A DNA stretch of 44,677 bases from Elusimicrobiota bacterium (GCA_041660925.1 JBAZVI010000014.1:1-44677); one strand, 5' to 3'. Shown: positions 15,584 to 23,585, counted from the stretch's first letter. A program made the numbers and translations. Notes: generated by a model not told the origin, from the letters alone.

Positions 15584-18372
15584 CGGATCGCCGGACCCAC
15601 TTCGGAGACACGATCCGCCCGGGCCGTGTCGTCCCGACCGTCGGCGGTGAGCCCGAGCTCCCCGTCGAACCGCGCCACTATCCGGGCTGGACCCCTCCGC
15701 CCCTCCCGGGCGGACCGAGCCCGACGACACCGGGCGGTGACCGCACAGTGCAGAGCGGTGCCGGGCTGCATGCAGATACCCTCGTTGGGGCTGGTCACCG
15801 CATCCCCATCCTCTACGGGCGGTGTCTGATCTCGCCGGACCTGGCGAAAGCCAAGGCCCTCACGTCGGCCGGTGTCACGCGCGGCAGTTACGACGCCGTC
15901 ATCTCCGAGGGGCCGATCGACGCGATAGAGAGCTGGTACGGGGCGACGACGTCGGACTTCCAGAGCATCGTAACGACGCTCGGGAGCCTCTCGCCGACGG
16001 CCGGGACGCCCTCATGGAGCATCGGCCTGGCCATGGCCAGCATCGTCACGAAGGCCACTAAACCGTGGTACCCGCGGTGCATCGCACGAGGGCGGACACC
16101 CTATGACCCGCGGCTCGGGGCGTGGGGAGCCGGCTCCTATCCTGATGCAGCGAAGTGCGCCTACACCACAAACCCGGCGCTCGCCTACCTCGACCTCCGC
16201 GTCTTCCCTCAGTTCGGCTGCGACTGGCCGAAGGTGCCGCCCTCGCTCGTCGACTGGACGAGCGTCACCGCGGCCGCGAACCACTTCGACGAGCTGGTCG
16301 ACGGAGCGAAACGGTACGAGCTGAATCTCTACCTCCAGGCGGCGGAAACTGCCGACCAGTGGCTGAAGACGATCGAGCTGCACGTCGGGCTCCGCTGGCG
16401 CGAGGAGGGTGGGCTCTACCGCCTCGACTATTCGGCGCCGACCACAGCAGTGGCCGCGGCGATCACGGACGACCACATCGTGAAGGGGTCCGTGCCCCGC
16501 TGGTCCTACGGCTCGGGGGCGGGGCTCGCCGATCGCCCGAACCGCTTCCGCGCCGAGTGGATCGACCCAGCCTCGAGCTGGGCCATCCGGACGGTGGAGG
16601 TCCGGCACCCAGAAGTCGACGCGGGCGCGGCGATCCGGGACGGGCAGGTCTACAAGCTCCACGGATTCCAGTCCGAAGCTATGGCGCAGCGCGCCCTCTG
16701 GCGCATCGCGCACGAGGTCTGGTCGGAGCAGGAGTTCGAGTGCGAGCTGACAACCGAGCGGCTCGACCTCGTTGAGGGATCGCGCGTCCCGGTCACGCTC
16801 TCGTCCCTCGGGCTCTCGGCCGTCGAGCACATCGTGACGCGCACGAGCTACGACGCGGACCGAGTTCGGATCACGGCACGGCGTTACGACGCGACGACGT
16901 GGACTCCGGACGCGTCGGATAGCGGGGCGCTGCCGGGGGGCGGCTTCTTCGACACGCCGCCGGCCCTGGCGAACGCGACCTACCAGCCCAGGGTGGACGT
17001 TACGGTCGAAGGGAGCACCACACACACGCTCTGGCGGCCCGGCGTCATCTACGACTTCCCTACCTTCACGTGGTCGAAACAGGTCCGGCTCCGCTGCGCC
17101 ATCCTGGGGCAGAACACGCCGGGCACGATTGCCTACGTCAGCGTTAGTGCAGGCGGCGTGAACTACGGAGTCGACGACATCGTCGAGATCCACGGTGAGG
17201 GCACGAGCGCGACCGCGAAGGTCGCCACAGTGAGCGCAACCGGCGCGATCCTGACGGTGACCGTCCTCTCGGTGGGTTCTGGCTATTGGCCTCAAACCAC
17301 CTTCGCGACGGTTGAGGTAGCCGCTCCCGGGTCGGGCTGCGGTCTGACGGTCTCCATTACACCGACCGGCGACCCCACGACCCTCACGTGGGATTCGGAG
17401 GAGATGGTGCGCAACGAGTTCCTCCTCCCGGTCGGAGGGAACGAGGCGCAGGCCAATGCGGACAGGGCGTGGGCCGTCATCGAGTCGCTCATCGCGGCTT
17501 TCGACAACACGACGTCGGGAGACTTCTTCGATGGGGGCGCGATCATTGGCGGTTGGCACGCCATGAGGCTCATGATCCGGCTGGAGAGCCTCGCGGGCCT
17601 CCTCGGCGCCGCGTCCACCTTCGACCAGGCGGCGGTCGCCTACTCTTCCAGCTCCTCGAACCTCAACGAGCCCGTCTACCACGTCGGCGACCTGACGGTG
17701 AACACGATCCCCAAGGTCAACGCGACCGGCGACGGGCGACTGGTCGACTCCAAGCTCGTAGACACAGGCACGGACCTCCTCTACAGCGGCACCTCCCTCC
17801 TCGGCGGAGGTGCGCTCACGGTAGAGGAAGCGGACGGGGCGCCGTCTGTCGCCAACGTGGTCACGATCAAGTTCGCGGCCGGAACGACCGTGGCCGACGA
17901 CGGAGCAGGGGTCGTCACCGTCACGCCCCCGTCGGGCGGCGGCGGCGCGTCCCCGGTCCTCGCGACGGACTCCTTCGTCGCCACCGCGTCTCAGACCGCT
18001 TTTGTCCTGGCGTCCGCCCCGCTCGCCAGCGGCGTCGTCTACGTCACGCGGGACGGCGTCACCGCGCGGGCGGCCGACTGGACCCTCGTGACTGCCACGA
18101 TCACGTTCGGCACCGGGCTCGACGCCGGTGTCGAGGTGCAGGTCGGCTACTGGACGACAGCGCCAACAGGCCTCACGCCCTTCGGCGAGGGCTTCGTGGC
18201 GACGGCCGGGCAAACCGACTTCACCCTCACGCACGCTCCGTACAGCGTCCTGCTCGTGGCGGTCGCTGTCATCCAGAAGCCGACCGCGTGGAGCATCGTA
18301 AGCAGCACGACCCTGTCGTTTGTCACGGGCCTCGCGGCCGATGACGATGTCTGGATCTCCTACCTCTACTGA
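15580..18372 (+). CDS. Tail tip / central fibre protein
   Basis: A 930-residue protein overlapping the DUF2460-like gene by ATGA. It begins with a Pro-rich segment. Residues 50-120 (SGAGLHADTLVGAGHRIPIL, then ISEGPIDAIESWYG) are reminiscent of the start of lambda J-like and TipJ-type hub proteins. The centre is a large alpha/beta tip domain. From about residue 460 it becomes Gly/Thr/Val-rich beta, including GGVNYGVDDIVEIHGEG. The last 140 residues hold two copies of a short beta module (SFVATASQTAFVLASAPL and GFVATAGQTDFTLTHAPY). It probably forms the baseplate hub that leads to the receptor-binding fibre. Confidence 0.65.
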   Translation: MTDRRTHFGDTIRPGRVVPTVGGEPELPVEPRHYPGWTPPPLPGGPSPTTPGGDRTVQSGAGLHADTLVGAGHRIPILYGRCLISPDLAKAKALTSAGVTRGSYDAVISEGPIDAIESWYGATTSDFQSIVTTLGSLSPTAGTPSWSIGLAMASIVTKATKPWYPRCIARGRTPYDPRLGAWGAGSYPDAAKCAYTTNPALAYLDLRVFPQFGCDWPKVPPSLVDWTSVTAAANHFDELVDGAKRYELNLYLQAAETADQWLKTIELHVGLRWREEGGLYRLDYSAPTTAVAAAITDDHIVKGSVPRWSYGSGAGLADRPNRFRAEWIDPASSWAIRTVEVRHPEVDAGAAIRDGQVYKLHGFQSEAMAQRALWRIAHEVWSEQEFECELTTERLDLVEGSRVPVTLSSLGLSAVEHIVTRTSYDADRVRITARRYDATTWTPDASDSGALPGGGFFDTPPALANATYQPRVDVTVEGSTTHTLWRPGVIYDFPTFTWSKQVRLRCAILGQNTPGTIAYVSVSAGGVNYGVDDIVEIHGEGTSATAKVATVSATGAILTVTVLSVGSGYWPQTTFATVEVAAPGSGCGLTVSITPTGDPTTLTWDSEEMVRNEFLLPVGGNEAQANADRAWAVIESLIAAFDNTTSGDFFDGGAIIGGWHAMRLMIRLESLAGLLGAASTFDQAAVAYSSSSSNLNEPVYHVGDLTVNTIPKVNATGDGRLVDSKLVDTGTDLLYSGTSLLGGGALTVEEADGAPSVANVVTIKFAAGTTVADDGAGVVTVTPPSGGGGASPVLATDSFVATASQTAFVLASAPLASGVVYVTRDGVTARAADWTLVTATITFGTGLDAGVEVQVGYWTTAPTGLTPFGEGFVATAGQTDFTLTHAPYSVLLVAVAVIQKPTAWSIVSSTTLSFVTGLAADDDVWISYLY

Positions 18373-18379
18373 GGAAACC

Positions 18380-19855
18380 ATGAAGAAGCTCGTCGCCCTC
18401 GTCCTCGCCCTCCTCTTCGCCCCTGCCGCGCTCGGCCAGTCCGTCGGCGCCAGCCAGATCAAGAAAAAGGCGAACGCGGGCCTCGTCGCCGACACCGCGA
18501 ACGCCCTCGCCATCGGCGTGTATCGTGGGACGACGGCCCCCGCCTCTCCGGTCACGGGGCAGCCGTGGCTCGACACGTCGGTGACCCCGGCGGTCCTCAA
18601 GAGCTACAACGGCACGGCCTGGGAGATCAGTCCGACCGGCGCGGCCATCACGCAGGCTGACCTCACGTCGCTTCCGGCGAGCCCGACCGACGGGATGATC
18701 GTCTGGGCATCCAGCCTGCGGCGCGCAGTCATCTACGACGCCACGCTGACGCAGTGGTATTACCTCGACGCCAGTAACCGGCCCGTCACGGCGAACCACA
18801 GCACCGACATCGCGGGCTACCCCAACTCGCCCATCGGCGCCGCTCCCGCTGCTTCCGGCTCGGTCACCGCCGGGGGAGCGGTGACGGTCGGGACGCACGT
18901 CTGCGCAGTGGTGGCGTACAACTCCATCGGCGGGAGAACCCTTCCGGGCACGGCGACCAGCACGCTGACCGCTTCCGCCGGACAGCAGACGCTCGCCCTC
19001 ACGTTCACCGCGAGCGGAACGGGCTGGGTTGGGAAAGAGGTCTACTGTTCCAAGGTCGGCACGACGACGCCCCTGTTCTGGATCGCCGCCATCGACGACG
19101 TGACCACCGGCACCTACAACGTAACGGTGGCGGACGGGAGTTTCGCCACTACGACGGCGCCGGACAAGGACTTCTCCTCCGCGCTCCCGACGGGCTGGAC
19201 CGGCTATACGAACGACCGGACGCGGGGCGGGTGCGGCTCCACGGGCACGTCCATCCTGTGCTACCACAACAACCTCGTGACCCCGACGACGGGCACCAGC
19301 GGAGCACGGGCAGGCTACGTGTTCGGCGCCGGTAGCCCTACGTGGCGCGCACGCTGGCGGGTCGATCGGTTTGAGCGGGGGTTCCCCGGGGCCACCACCG
19401 GCGGGGCTTACTATTTCGGGTGGGCCGCGTGGAATTCCATCGGGACGGTGGCGAGCGACGCAGTGGCGACCGGGCACTTCTCCAGCACGGCTGTGTCGGC
19501 GACGCAGGCGTTCCTGTTCGATTCGTGGCGGCGGACGACGGCGGCCGCGTGGACGAACGTGAACGAGGACCAGGCACAGAACTTCCCGGTACTCGGCTGG
19601 CCCGCCTACATACAGGCCACGTCAAGGGCCGAGGGGGCGAATTACGCAACGACGTGGGCGGCATCGCCGAACGGGAAGGACTGGAACCTCACCCCGCGCG
19701 CAACGGGTAACCAGCTGACGGTCTGCGCAACGCTCTTGACCGCCTGCACGACGGTCCAGCCCACGAGCATCGGCGTCATCGTGGAGGGGCTCGCAACCTC
19801 CCCGAGCGTCGGTGGCCTGGTCGAGATCTCTCAGTTCACGTGGCAGGCCGAGTAA
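18380..19855 (+). CDS. Tail fibre-like protein with an N-terminal signal peptide
   Basis: A 491-residue protein, last in the tail operon. Residues 40-75 (VYRGTTAPASPVTGQPWLDT, YNGTAWE) match a short motif common in phage tail fibres. The rest is Gly/Thr/Ser-rich beta with aromatic residues, fitting a receptor-binding or carbohydrate-binding protein. Unusually for a virion protein, it starts with a textbook Sec signal (KKLVALVLALLFAPAALGQ). The gene may therefore encode an exported protein rather than, or as well as, a fibre. ATG 18380 follows GAGGAAACC. It converges with the minus-strand gene at 19859. Confidence 0.55.
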   Translation: MKKLVALVLALLFAPAALGQSVGASQIKKKANAGLVADTANALAIGVYRGTTAPASPVTGQPWLDTSVTPAVLKSYNGTAWEISPTGAAITQADLTSLPASPTDGMIVWASSLRRAVIYDATLTQWYYLDASNRPVTANHSTDIAGYPNSPIGAAPAASGSVTAGGAVTVGTHVCAVVAYNSIGGRTLPGTATSTLTASAGQQTLALTFTASGTGWVGKEVYCSKVGTTTPLFWIAAIDDVTTGTYNVTVADGSFATTTAPDKDFSSALPTGWTGYTNDRTRGGCGSTGTSILCYHNNLVTPTTGTSGARAGYVFGAGSPTWRARWRVDRFERGFPGATTGGAYYFGWAAWNSIGTVASDAVATGHFSSTAVSATQAFLFDSWRRTTAAAWTNVNEDQAQNFPVLGWPAYIQATSRAEGANYATTWAASPNGKDWNLTPRATGNQLTVCATLLTACTTVQPTSIGVIVEGLATSPSVGGLVEISQFTWQAE

Positions 19856-19858
19856 TCG

Positions 19859-20245
19859 TCAGGCGTCTGGCATTCCTGTTGGCTTCCGGAGAATGGCGCT
19901 GAGCCGCTTCTTCTTCTCGCCCGCGTCGCGCGTGTAGACCCGGACCGCCGTCGGCTCCCCGAACGGGTCATTCTCGGGGCGCTCTTCGACGACGCTGAGG
20001 CCCATCGTGTAGGGGACGGGCACAGGTTCAAGCTCGCCCGACCGGTCCCCCCGCGCGTGCTCGAGGCCGTGGAGGATCGCCGCCAGGGCCTCGAGGACGG
20101 CGTCGAGCTCGGGGTCACGGGGGCGGTTGACGTTGAGGCGCTTGAAGAGCGCGGCGAGGGCCTTCTCTGTCGCCCGGAGCCCGGCCTCGGCCCGCTGGAG
20201 GCGGTTGTGGAGGTCGTAGGGGGAGGGCGGGAGGCCGGTGGGCAC
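19859..20245 (-). CDS. Hypothetical protein, 128 aa, in the lysogeny region
   Basis: A minus-strand protein from GTG 20245, with AAGGAG about 12 bases upstream. Residues 10-70 are helical and heptad-like (LHNRLQRAEAGLRATEKALA), suggesting a coiled coil. The C-terminal half contains VRVYTRDAGEKKKRLSAILR. There are no Cys, signal or DNA-binding motifs that I recognise. It ends three bases from the tail-fibre stop on the other strand. As part of the minus-strand block with the repressor and HicBA, it may be expressed in the prophage. Confidence 0.5.
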   Translation of the reverse strand: MPTGLPPSPYDLHNRLQRAEAGLRATEKALAALFKRLNVNRPRDPELDAVLEALAAILHGLEHARGDRSGELEPVPVPYTMGLSVVEERPENDPFGEPTAVRVYTRDAGEKKKRLSAILRKPTGMPDA

Positions 20246-20474
20246 GGGGGAAGGCTACTCCTTGCACCTCATCCCAGGTCCCGAAACAGGAAATGCACGC
20301 ATGGCGGTAAGGCGACAGGTCCGGCTTCCTCGGCTGGTAATAGAGCGGCCGGTAATAGAGCAGCCGGGGAAGGCGGAAACCCGCCCTCCGTGTTCACCGG
20401 GGAGGCTCCGCCGTTCACGGGAGTGGGCGTTTCGTTCACCGTAGGCCGGTCCCGGTCACACGGGAGGGGCGGGC
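20246..20474. other. Intergenic stretch between the 128-aa gene and hicA
   Basis: I see no convincing gene in these 229 bases. They hold a 15-base tandem repeat (20336-20365) and three copies of GTTCACSG-type words near 20392, 20413 and 20434. A possible 56-codon minus-strand reading frame (GTG 20439 to 20269) has a Pro-rich repetitive product and no ribosome site. The stretch may carry the promoter of the 128-aa gene. Confidence 0.4.
20336..20365. repeat. Tandem 15-bp repeat
   Basis: Two adjacent copies of GGTAATAGAGCRGCC (20336-20350 and 20351-20365) differ at one base. They lie in the gap between hicA and the 128-aa gene. They could be a protein-binding site, or simply a slippage duplication. 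Confidence 0.7.
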
Positions 20475-20738
20475 TCAGAAGTCTCCTCGCAGGATCTCGA
20501 GGAACTCGTCGACGGTGAGATCCAGGATCCGGATGATCGACCGCAGCGTCCCACGGTCCAGCTCGTCGTGCAGCGGGACGACGACGGGCGAGCGGCCGAC
20601 GCCCGTCAGGCGGGGATGGCTCCCGCGCCAGACGCAGGCCATGAAGGCGTGGCTTCCTTTCGTCCTCATCACCTCGTAGCCGATCCTGCGGAGCGCAGCG
20701 ACACATTCGGCTCCAGAGACGACCGGAAGCCGGGCCAT
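20475..20738 (-). CDS. hicA: HicA-like mRNA interferase toxin
   Basis: An 87-residue protein of the HicA/YcfA family, double-stranded-RNA-binding-fold ribonucleases that cut mRNA. The expected pattern is present: VSGAECVAALRRIGYEV, then RTKGSHAFM with the catalytic His, then VVVPLHDELDRGTLRSIIR and a closing helix TVDEFLEIL. Its ATG (20736-20738) overlaps the stop of the HicB gene upstream on the same strand. In a prophage the pair would stabilise the element or act against other phages (inference). Confidence 0.85.
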   Translation of the reverse strand: MARLPVVSGAECVAALRRIGYEVMRTKGSHAFMACVWRGSHPRLTGVGRSPVVVPLHDELDRGTLRSIIRILDLTVDEFLEILRGDF

Positions 20739-20944
20739 CAGACCGAGATGGTCTGAAGCTCCCAGCCGTCAGAGGAGGCCGGAGCGGAGTCCGGATCCAC
20801 CTCGAGGTAGAGAGCGATGGCCTCCCGGATGTTGGCGAGGGCCTCCTCCTTCGTGCGGCCCTGGGAAAGACAACCGGGCAGCGCGGGGCAGGAAGCCACC
20901 ACGTAGCCGTCTTCGCCGGGGCTGAGGAGGACGGGGAGCACCAT
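20738..20944 (-). CDS. hicB: HicB-like antitoxin
   Basis: A 68-residue protein of the HicB antitoxin family: a partly degraded RNase-H-like fold that binds HicA. The core motif DGYVVASCPALPGCLSQGRT is followed by KEEALANIREAIALYLE, typical of short HicB proteins without an added DNA-binding domain. It is the first gene of the pair (order hicB then hicA on the minus strand), with a stop/start overlap at 20736-20740. Lacking a DNA-binding domain, it may not autoregulate in the usual way. Confidence 0.85.
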   Translation of the reverse strand: MVLPVLLSPGEDGYVVASCPALPGCLSQGRTKEEALANIREAIALYLEVDPDSAPASSDGWELQTISV

Positions 20945-20995
20945 CGCGGCAAGTCTACTCCGGGGGCTTCTGAGGCGCGGGGGCGGGGGCGGGGG

Positions 20996-21856
20996 TCACT
21001 TCCTGACGTACCAGGACGAAGCGACGTGCGCCAGCAGCTTCGGTTCCACTTCGCCGGTCCGCACGTACTTCACGACGATCGTCCCTGCCGCCTTGTCGGC
21101 CGAGACGATGGTCGCCTCGAGTCGGTACGAGGAGTTGAAGATGTCGGTCCCCGGCGTAGCGGTTGCCCAGGAGAGGTTCCGGAACGGAACCCGGGTGGGC
21201 GTTGGGCGCGCGGCGGGGGAGAGGGTGGTCGTCACCCTCGCGGCGCTCGCCTCATCGCAGACCTGCAGCTTCCTGAGTGCTTTCGGCGTCGCCTCCTTCT
21301 CATCGGTGGTGCGCCACACGGAGTTGAAGCGATTCGTGTAGAGGACAACACGGAACCCCTTGTCCGCGGCGAACCGGTCCACGCCGCCAGGGAGGACCTT
21401 GCCGTAGAGGACTGTTCCGTTCCCAAGCGCGTCCATCATCTCGGGGTAGAGGTTGGACACATCGCTCTCGACGTGGAGCACGTCGCAGCCTGGTCCACGA
21501 GCCCGAAATCGGATGGCCAGGTTCTTCAGAAGCGAAGCATCGAACGTGCGATCCAGATGCTCAGCGGCCCTTACCCGCCCCACGGCGAGTTTCCCGGGAA
21601 GAGCGGCGGCTTCGGCCTCGGCAGCAGCCTTCGCGGCCGCCTCCTCCGTGGCCCTCAGCTCCTTGATTCGCGCGTATGCCTTATCGCGACCCGGCGTCTC
21701 GGGCGGGATCTTGGCGAGGACGCCTTCGAGGATGCGCGCGTTCGGCGCCCCCATGGCCTGCTCGACGAGCTGGTCGGGGGTCGGTTCTGTGGCCTTCGGC
21801 TGGCCGCCGCAAGCGAAGGCGAGGGCCGCTGCCACGACCACGACGAGCTTCTTCAT
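20996..21856 (-). CDS. Putative lipoprotein in the lysogeny region, hypothetical
   Basis: A 286-residue protein with a lipoprotein-like signal: MKKLVVVVAAALAFACGG, Cys16 being the likely lipidation site (Phe at -2 is atypical). An Ala/Glu-rich helical stretch (about 30-95) precedes a globular domain with two Cys (GPGCDVLHVESDVSNLYPEM) and Pro/Thr-rich linkers. GGAGGAAG upstream sets ATG 21856. It lies directly downstream of the repressor and so is probably expressed in lysogens. An exported prophage protein here is a candidate conversion or superinfection-exclusion factor, but nothing in the sequence proves this. Confidence 0.6.
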   Translation of the reverse strand: MKKLVVVVAAALAFACGGQPKATEPTPDQLVEQAMGAPNARILEGVLAKIPPETPGRDKAYARIKELRATEEAAAKAAAEAEAAALPGKLAVGRVRAAEHLDRTFDASLLKNLAIRFRARGPGCDVLHVESDVSNLYPEMMDALGNGTVLYGKVLPGGVDRFAADKGFRVVLYTNRFNSVWRTTDEKEATPKALRKLQVCDEASAARVTTTLSPAARPTPTRVPFRNLSWATATPGTDIFNSSYRLEATIVSADKAAGTIVVKYVRTGEVEPKLLAHVASSWYVRK

Positions 21857-21894
21857 GGACTTCCTCCGATGGCCGCACCGGCCGCCGTCTCCCA

Positions 21895-22632
21895 CTATCC
21901 TCCGTGGTGCGCCGCCTCGACGCCCCACCACACCACCTTCGCCTTGACGACGTTCTGCACTGGCCGGTCAGCGAGAAGAACGTGCCGCGGCGCGAAGCGC
22001 GCCTCCGGGTTGTCGCTCTCGAGGATCAGGATGCCGTGCCGCAGGGTGACCCGCTTCACACAGAGTCCGTCCTCGGGATCGTCCACGAGCCAGATGGTCC
22101 GGTCTCGGGGGTGAAGTCGGTCCGCGCGACGGTCGACGAGGAGAACGGCCTTTGGCGGGATCGTGGGGCTCATGGACGACGCGACGCGGTCGGAGCCGAG
22201 GCGGACGCAGGCCCATCGGTCCTTCGGGCTCCCCGCGCCCCCCACGCGCCGCAGGAACGATTCGTGGAAGAAGTACACCTTCTCGTCGGGAACTGACGGG
22301 AGAGAACCCTCGCCGGCCGCCACGTCCTCAGCGACGAGAGGAGCGCCGATTCCGTGGAGCTCCCGGCCGCCGCCTTCGGGGGTGTGGGCCACGACCGGCT
22401 GAACCGAGCCGAGAGGTCCAAGCCCCGAGACTTCACCGAAATCAAGCCCGAACATCTGGACGAGCTGCGCTCCGATCACCGGGTCCGGGATCGCCTTGCC
22501 CGAGAGGAAACGGCTGATCTCGTATTCGTCCGCCCCTGTGCGAAGAGAAGCCCGCTTCTGACTCCCCCGTTCGGCCTTCGCGAGCGGTTGCAGGAGGGCA
22601 GCGATCTCGGACCAGCTCCGGGCGGAAGCCAT
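21895..22632 (-). CDS. CI-like repressor with an S24 self-cleavage domain
   Basis: A 245-residue protein. The N-terminal part (about 5-70) contains a helix-turn-helix-like region (EYEISRFLSGKAIPDPVIG). The C-terminal half is a LexA/CI-type S24 domain with the nucleophile in SMSPTIPPKAVLLVDR and the general base Lys in GLCVKRVTLRHGILILES. Such repressors hold the lytic promoters off and cleave themselves on DNA damage via RecA. Longer upstream starts would run through the operator region, so I chose ATG 22632. It is divergent from the Cro-like gene. Confidence 0.85.
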   Translation of the reverse strand: MASARSWSEIAALLQPLAKAERGSQKRASLRTGADEYEISRFLSGKAIPDPVIGAQLVQMFGLDFGEVSGLGPLGSVQPVVAHTPEGGGRELHGIGAPLVAEDVAAGEGSLPSVPDEKVYFFHESFLRRVGGAGSPKDRWACVRLGSDRVASSMSPTIPPKAVLLVDRRADRLHPRDRTIWLVDDPEDGLCVKRVTLRHGILILESDNPEARFAPRHVLLADRPVQNVVKAKVVWWGVEAAHHGG

Positions 22633-22643
22633 TGCACGAGAAG

Positions 22644-22672
22644 GGTATCCCCGGATTCTTGCGTCCTTGCAA
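22644..22672 (-). promoter_or_regulatory. Candidate repressor promoter
   Basis: On the minus strand, TTGCAA (22672-22667), 17 bases, then GATACC (22649-22644) resembles a sigma-70 promoter with a weak -10. Initiation would fall about five bases before the repressor ATG, giving an almost leaderless message, and no ribosome site is visible. A weak promoter is usual for repressor maintenance. Confidence 0.45.
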
Positions 22673-22717
22673 AATAGTTCTTGCATTAGCGCTACAACCG
22701 GCCTATCTTTCTTGCAT
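22657..22717. promoter_or_regulatory. Operator-like direct repeats of the genetic switch
   Basis: Four near-identical nonamers occur in the same direction: TTCTTGCGT (22657), TCCTTGCAA (22664), TTCTTGCAT (22678) and TTCTTGCAT (22709). They overlap the -35 of the rightward promoter, its start region and the repressor promoter. Direct repeats between opposed repressor and Cro-like genes are expected binding sites for one or both proteins. Confidence 0.6.
22681..22709 (+). promoter_or_regulatory. Early rightward promoter (Cro-like gene)
   Basis: TTGCAT (22681-22686), exactly 17 bases, then TATCTT (22704-22709) fits a sigma-70 promoter well. The ATG of the Cro-like gene begins six bases after the -10, so transcription would start at or next to the initiation codon. 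The message is probably leaderless, as there is no ribosome site. Confidence 0.65.
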
Positions 22718-22955
22718 GGGCGCAACCACCGAAAAGATCCTGACGCTGGCAAGGGACAACGGGCTCCTCCAGAAGGACATCGCCGTGGCGACCGGTCTTT
22801 CGGAGAGCGCTGTCTCTCGTCTCTTGAACGGTGAGACGAAGCGGGACCTTAGCCTTCCCGAAGTCGAGTCAATTCTCCGCGTTCTCCGCGAGCGCACCGG
22901 CCGACGCCGTGGCCTCACCCTGAACGATCTCGTCGGCAGCTCCAAGGCGGCCTGA
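22716..22955 (+). CDS. Cro-like HTH regulator
   Basis: A 79-residue protein with a single helix-turn-helix of the XRE/Cro type: LLQKDIAVATGLSESAVSRL (residues about 19-38), then NGETKRDLSLPEVESILRVL. Size and divergent placement against the S24 repressor make it the lytic-side switch regulator. ATG 22716 is preferred over the upstream ATG 22632, which would place about 28 unlikely residues across the operator. It is the first gene of the long rightward operon. Confidence 0.75.
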   Translation: MGATTEKILTLARDNGLLQKDIAVATGLSESAVSRLLNGETKRDLSLPEVESILRVLRERTGRRRGLTLNDLVGSSKAA

Positions 22956-22957
22956 CC

Positions 22958-23356
22958 GTGTCCGCCCTCTCGCCGGCCCTCCGCTCCTCCCTCGCTGCCC
23001 AGCTCGACGCCCTCGACGCGAGCCTCGCCCCCGTGCCGCCTCCCGCCCCGCGCGTCTTCAGCACACCGCCCGTGCCCGAGGCGCCGACCGTTACCCTCCC
23101 GCTCTCGGTCGCCCTCGAGGCCCAGGGCGCCCTCTACCGCTACGCGGCCCAGCTCGAGGCCGCGGCCAAGGCGACCCACGGCCCGACGTCTGACGACGTG
23201 GCCGCCGCCTACATGCGGGCGGGCAGCGCATCGGTGGCCCTCGAGGCAATGAACCCCCTCGTCGAGGCCGCGCGCCAGGAGAACCGCCGTCGCCATGCGG
23301 AGCACCGCGAGGAGTGGCTCCGCCGCCAGCGGACGACCCGGGGCGGGGCGGCCTGA
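22958..23356 (+). CDS. Hypothetical protein, 132 aa
   Basis: Read from GTG 22958, two bases after the Cro-like stop. It has an Ala/Pro-rich N-terminus with a helix (SPALRSSLAAQLDALDASLA), a Pro-rich spacer, and a long helical C-terminal half ending in a very basic segment (RRRHAEHREEWLRRQRTTR). There is no recognisable domain. Its position in the early operon suggests a regulatory or host-takeover role; the family is unknown. Confidence 0.5.
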   Translation: MSALSPALRSSLAAQLDALDASLAPVPPPAPRVFSTPPVPEAPTVTLPLSVALEAQGALYRYAAQLEAAAKATHGPTSDDVAAAYMRAGSASVALEAMNPLVEAARQENRRRHAEHREEWLRRQRTTRGGAA

Positions 23357-23359
23357 GCC

Positions 23360-23584
23360 ATGAGCACTATCGCCGGCCGCTGGGATGACTACTCGCTGGG
23401 CGTCGCGCTCGACCGTCACGACTCCGCCCGCTACGACGCGCAGGCGCGTACCGAGGAGATCGACGAGGAGATCAAGCGGCTGAGGGCCGAGCAGGACCGG
23501 CTCGGAGAGGTCGCGAACCGGCACTACAACGCCGCGATGAGGCTCGCCAGGGCGCGGTCCAACCTCCGGAAGCGGGTGGCCTGA
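23360..23584 (+). CDS. Small coiled-coil protein, 74 aa
   Basis: A 74-residue protein that is mostly one charged helix with heptad character (EEIDEEIKRLRAEQDRLGEV) and a basic end. ATG 23360 follows the previous stop by three bases. Small coiled-coil proteins of this kind are common in early phage operons and often have unknown roles. I recognise no family. Confidence 0.5.
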   Translation: MSTIAGRWDDYSLGVALDRHDSARYDAQARTEEIDEEIKRLRAEQDRLGEVANRHYNAAMRLARARSNLRKRVA

Positions 23585-23585
23585 C

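Noticed and set aside
16012..18600. Long minus-strand open frame opposite the tip protein
   Set aside because: Arg/Asp-rich shadow product; the plus strand carries recognisable tail modules.
20269..20439. 56-codon minus-strand frame upstream of the 128-aa gene
   Set aside because: No ribosome site, and the repetitive product simply reflects the DNA repeats here. It is kept only as a note in the intergenic entry.
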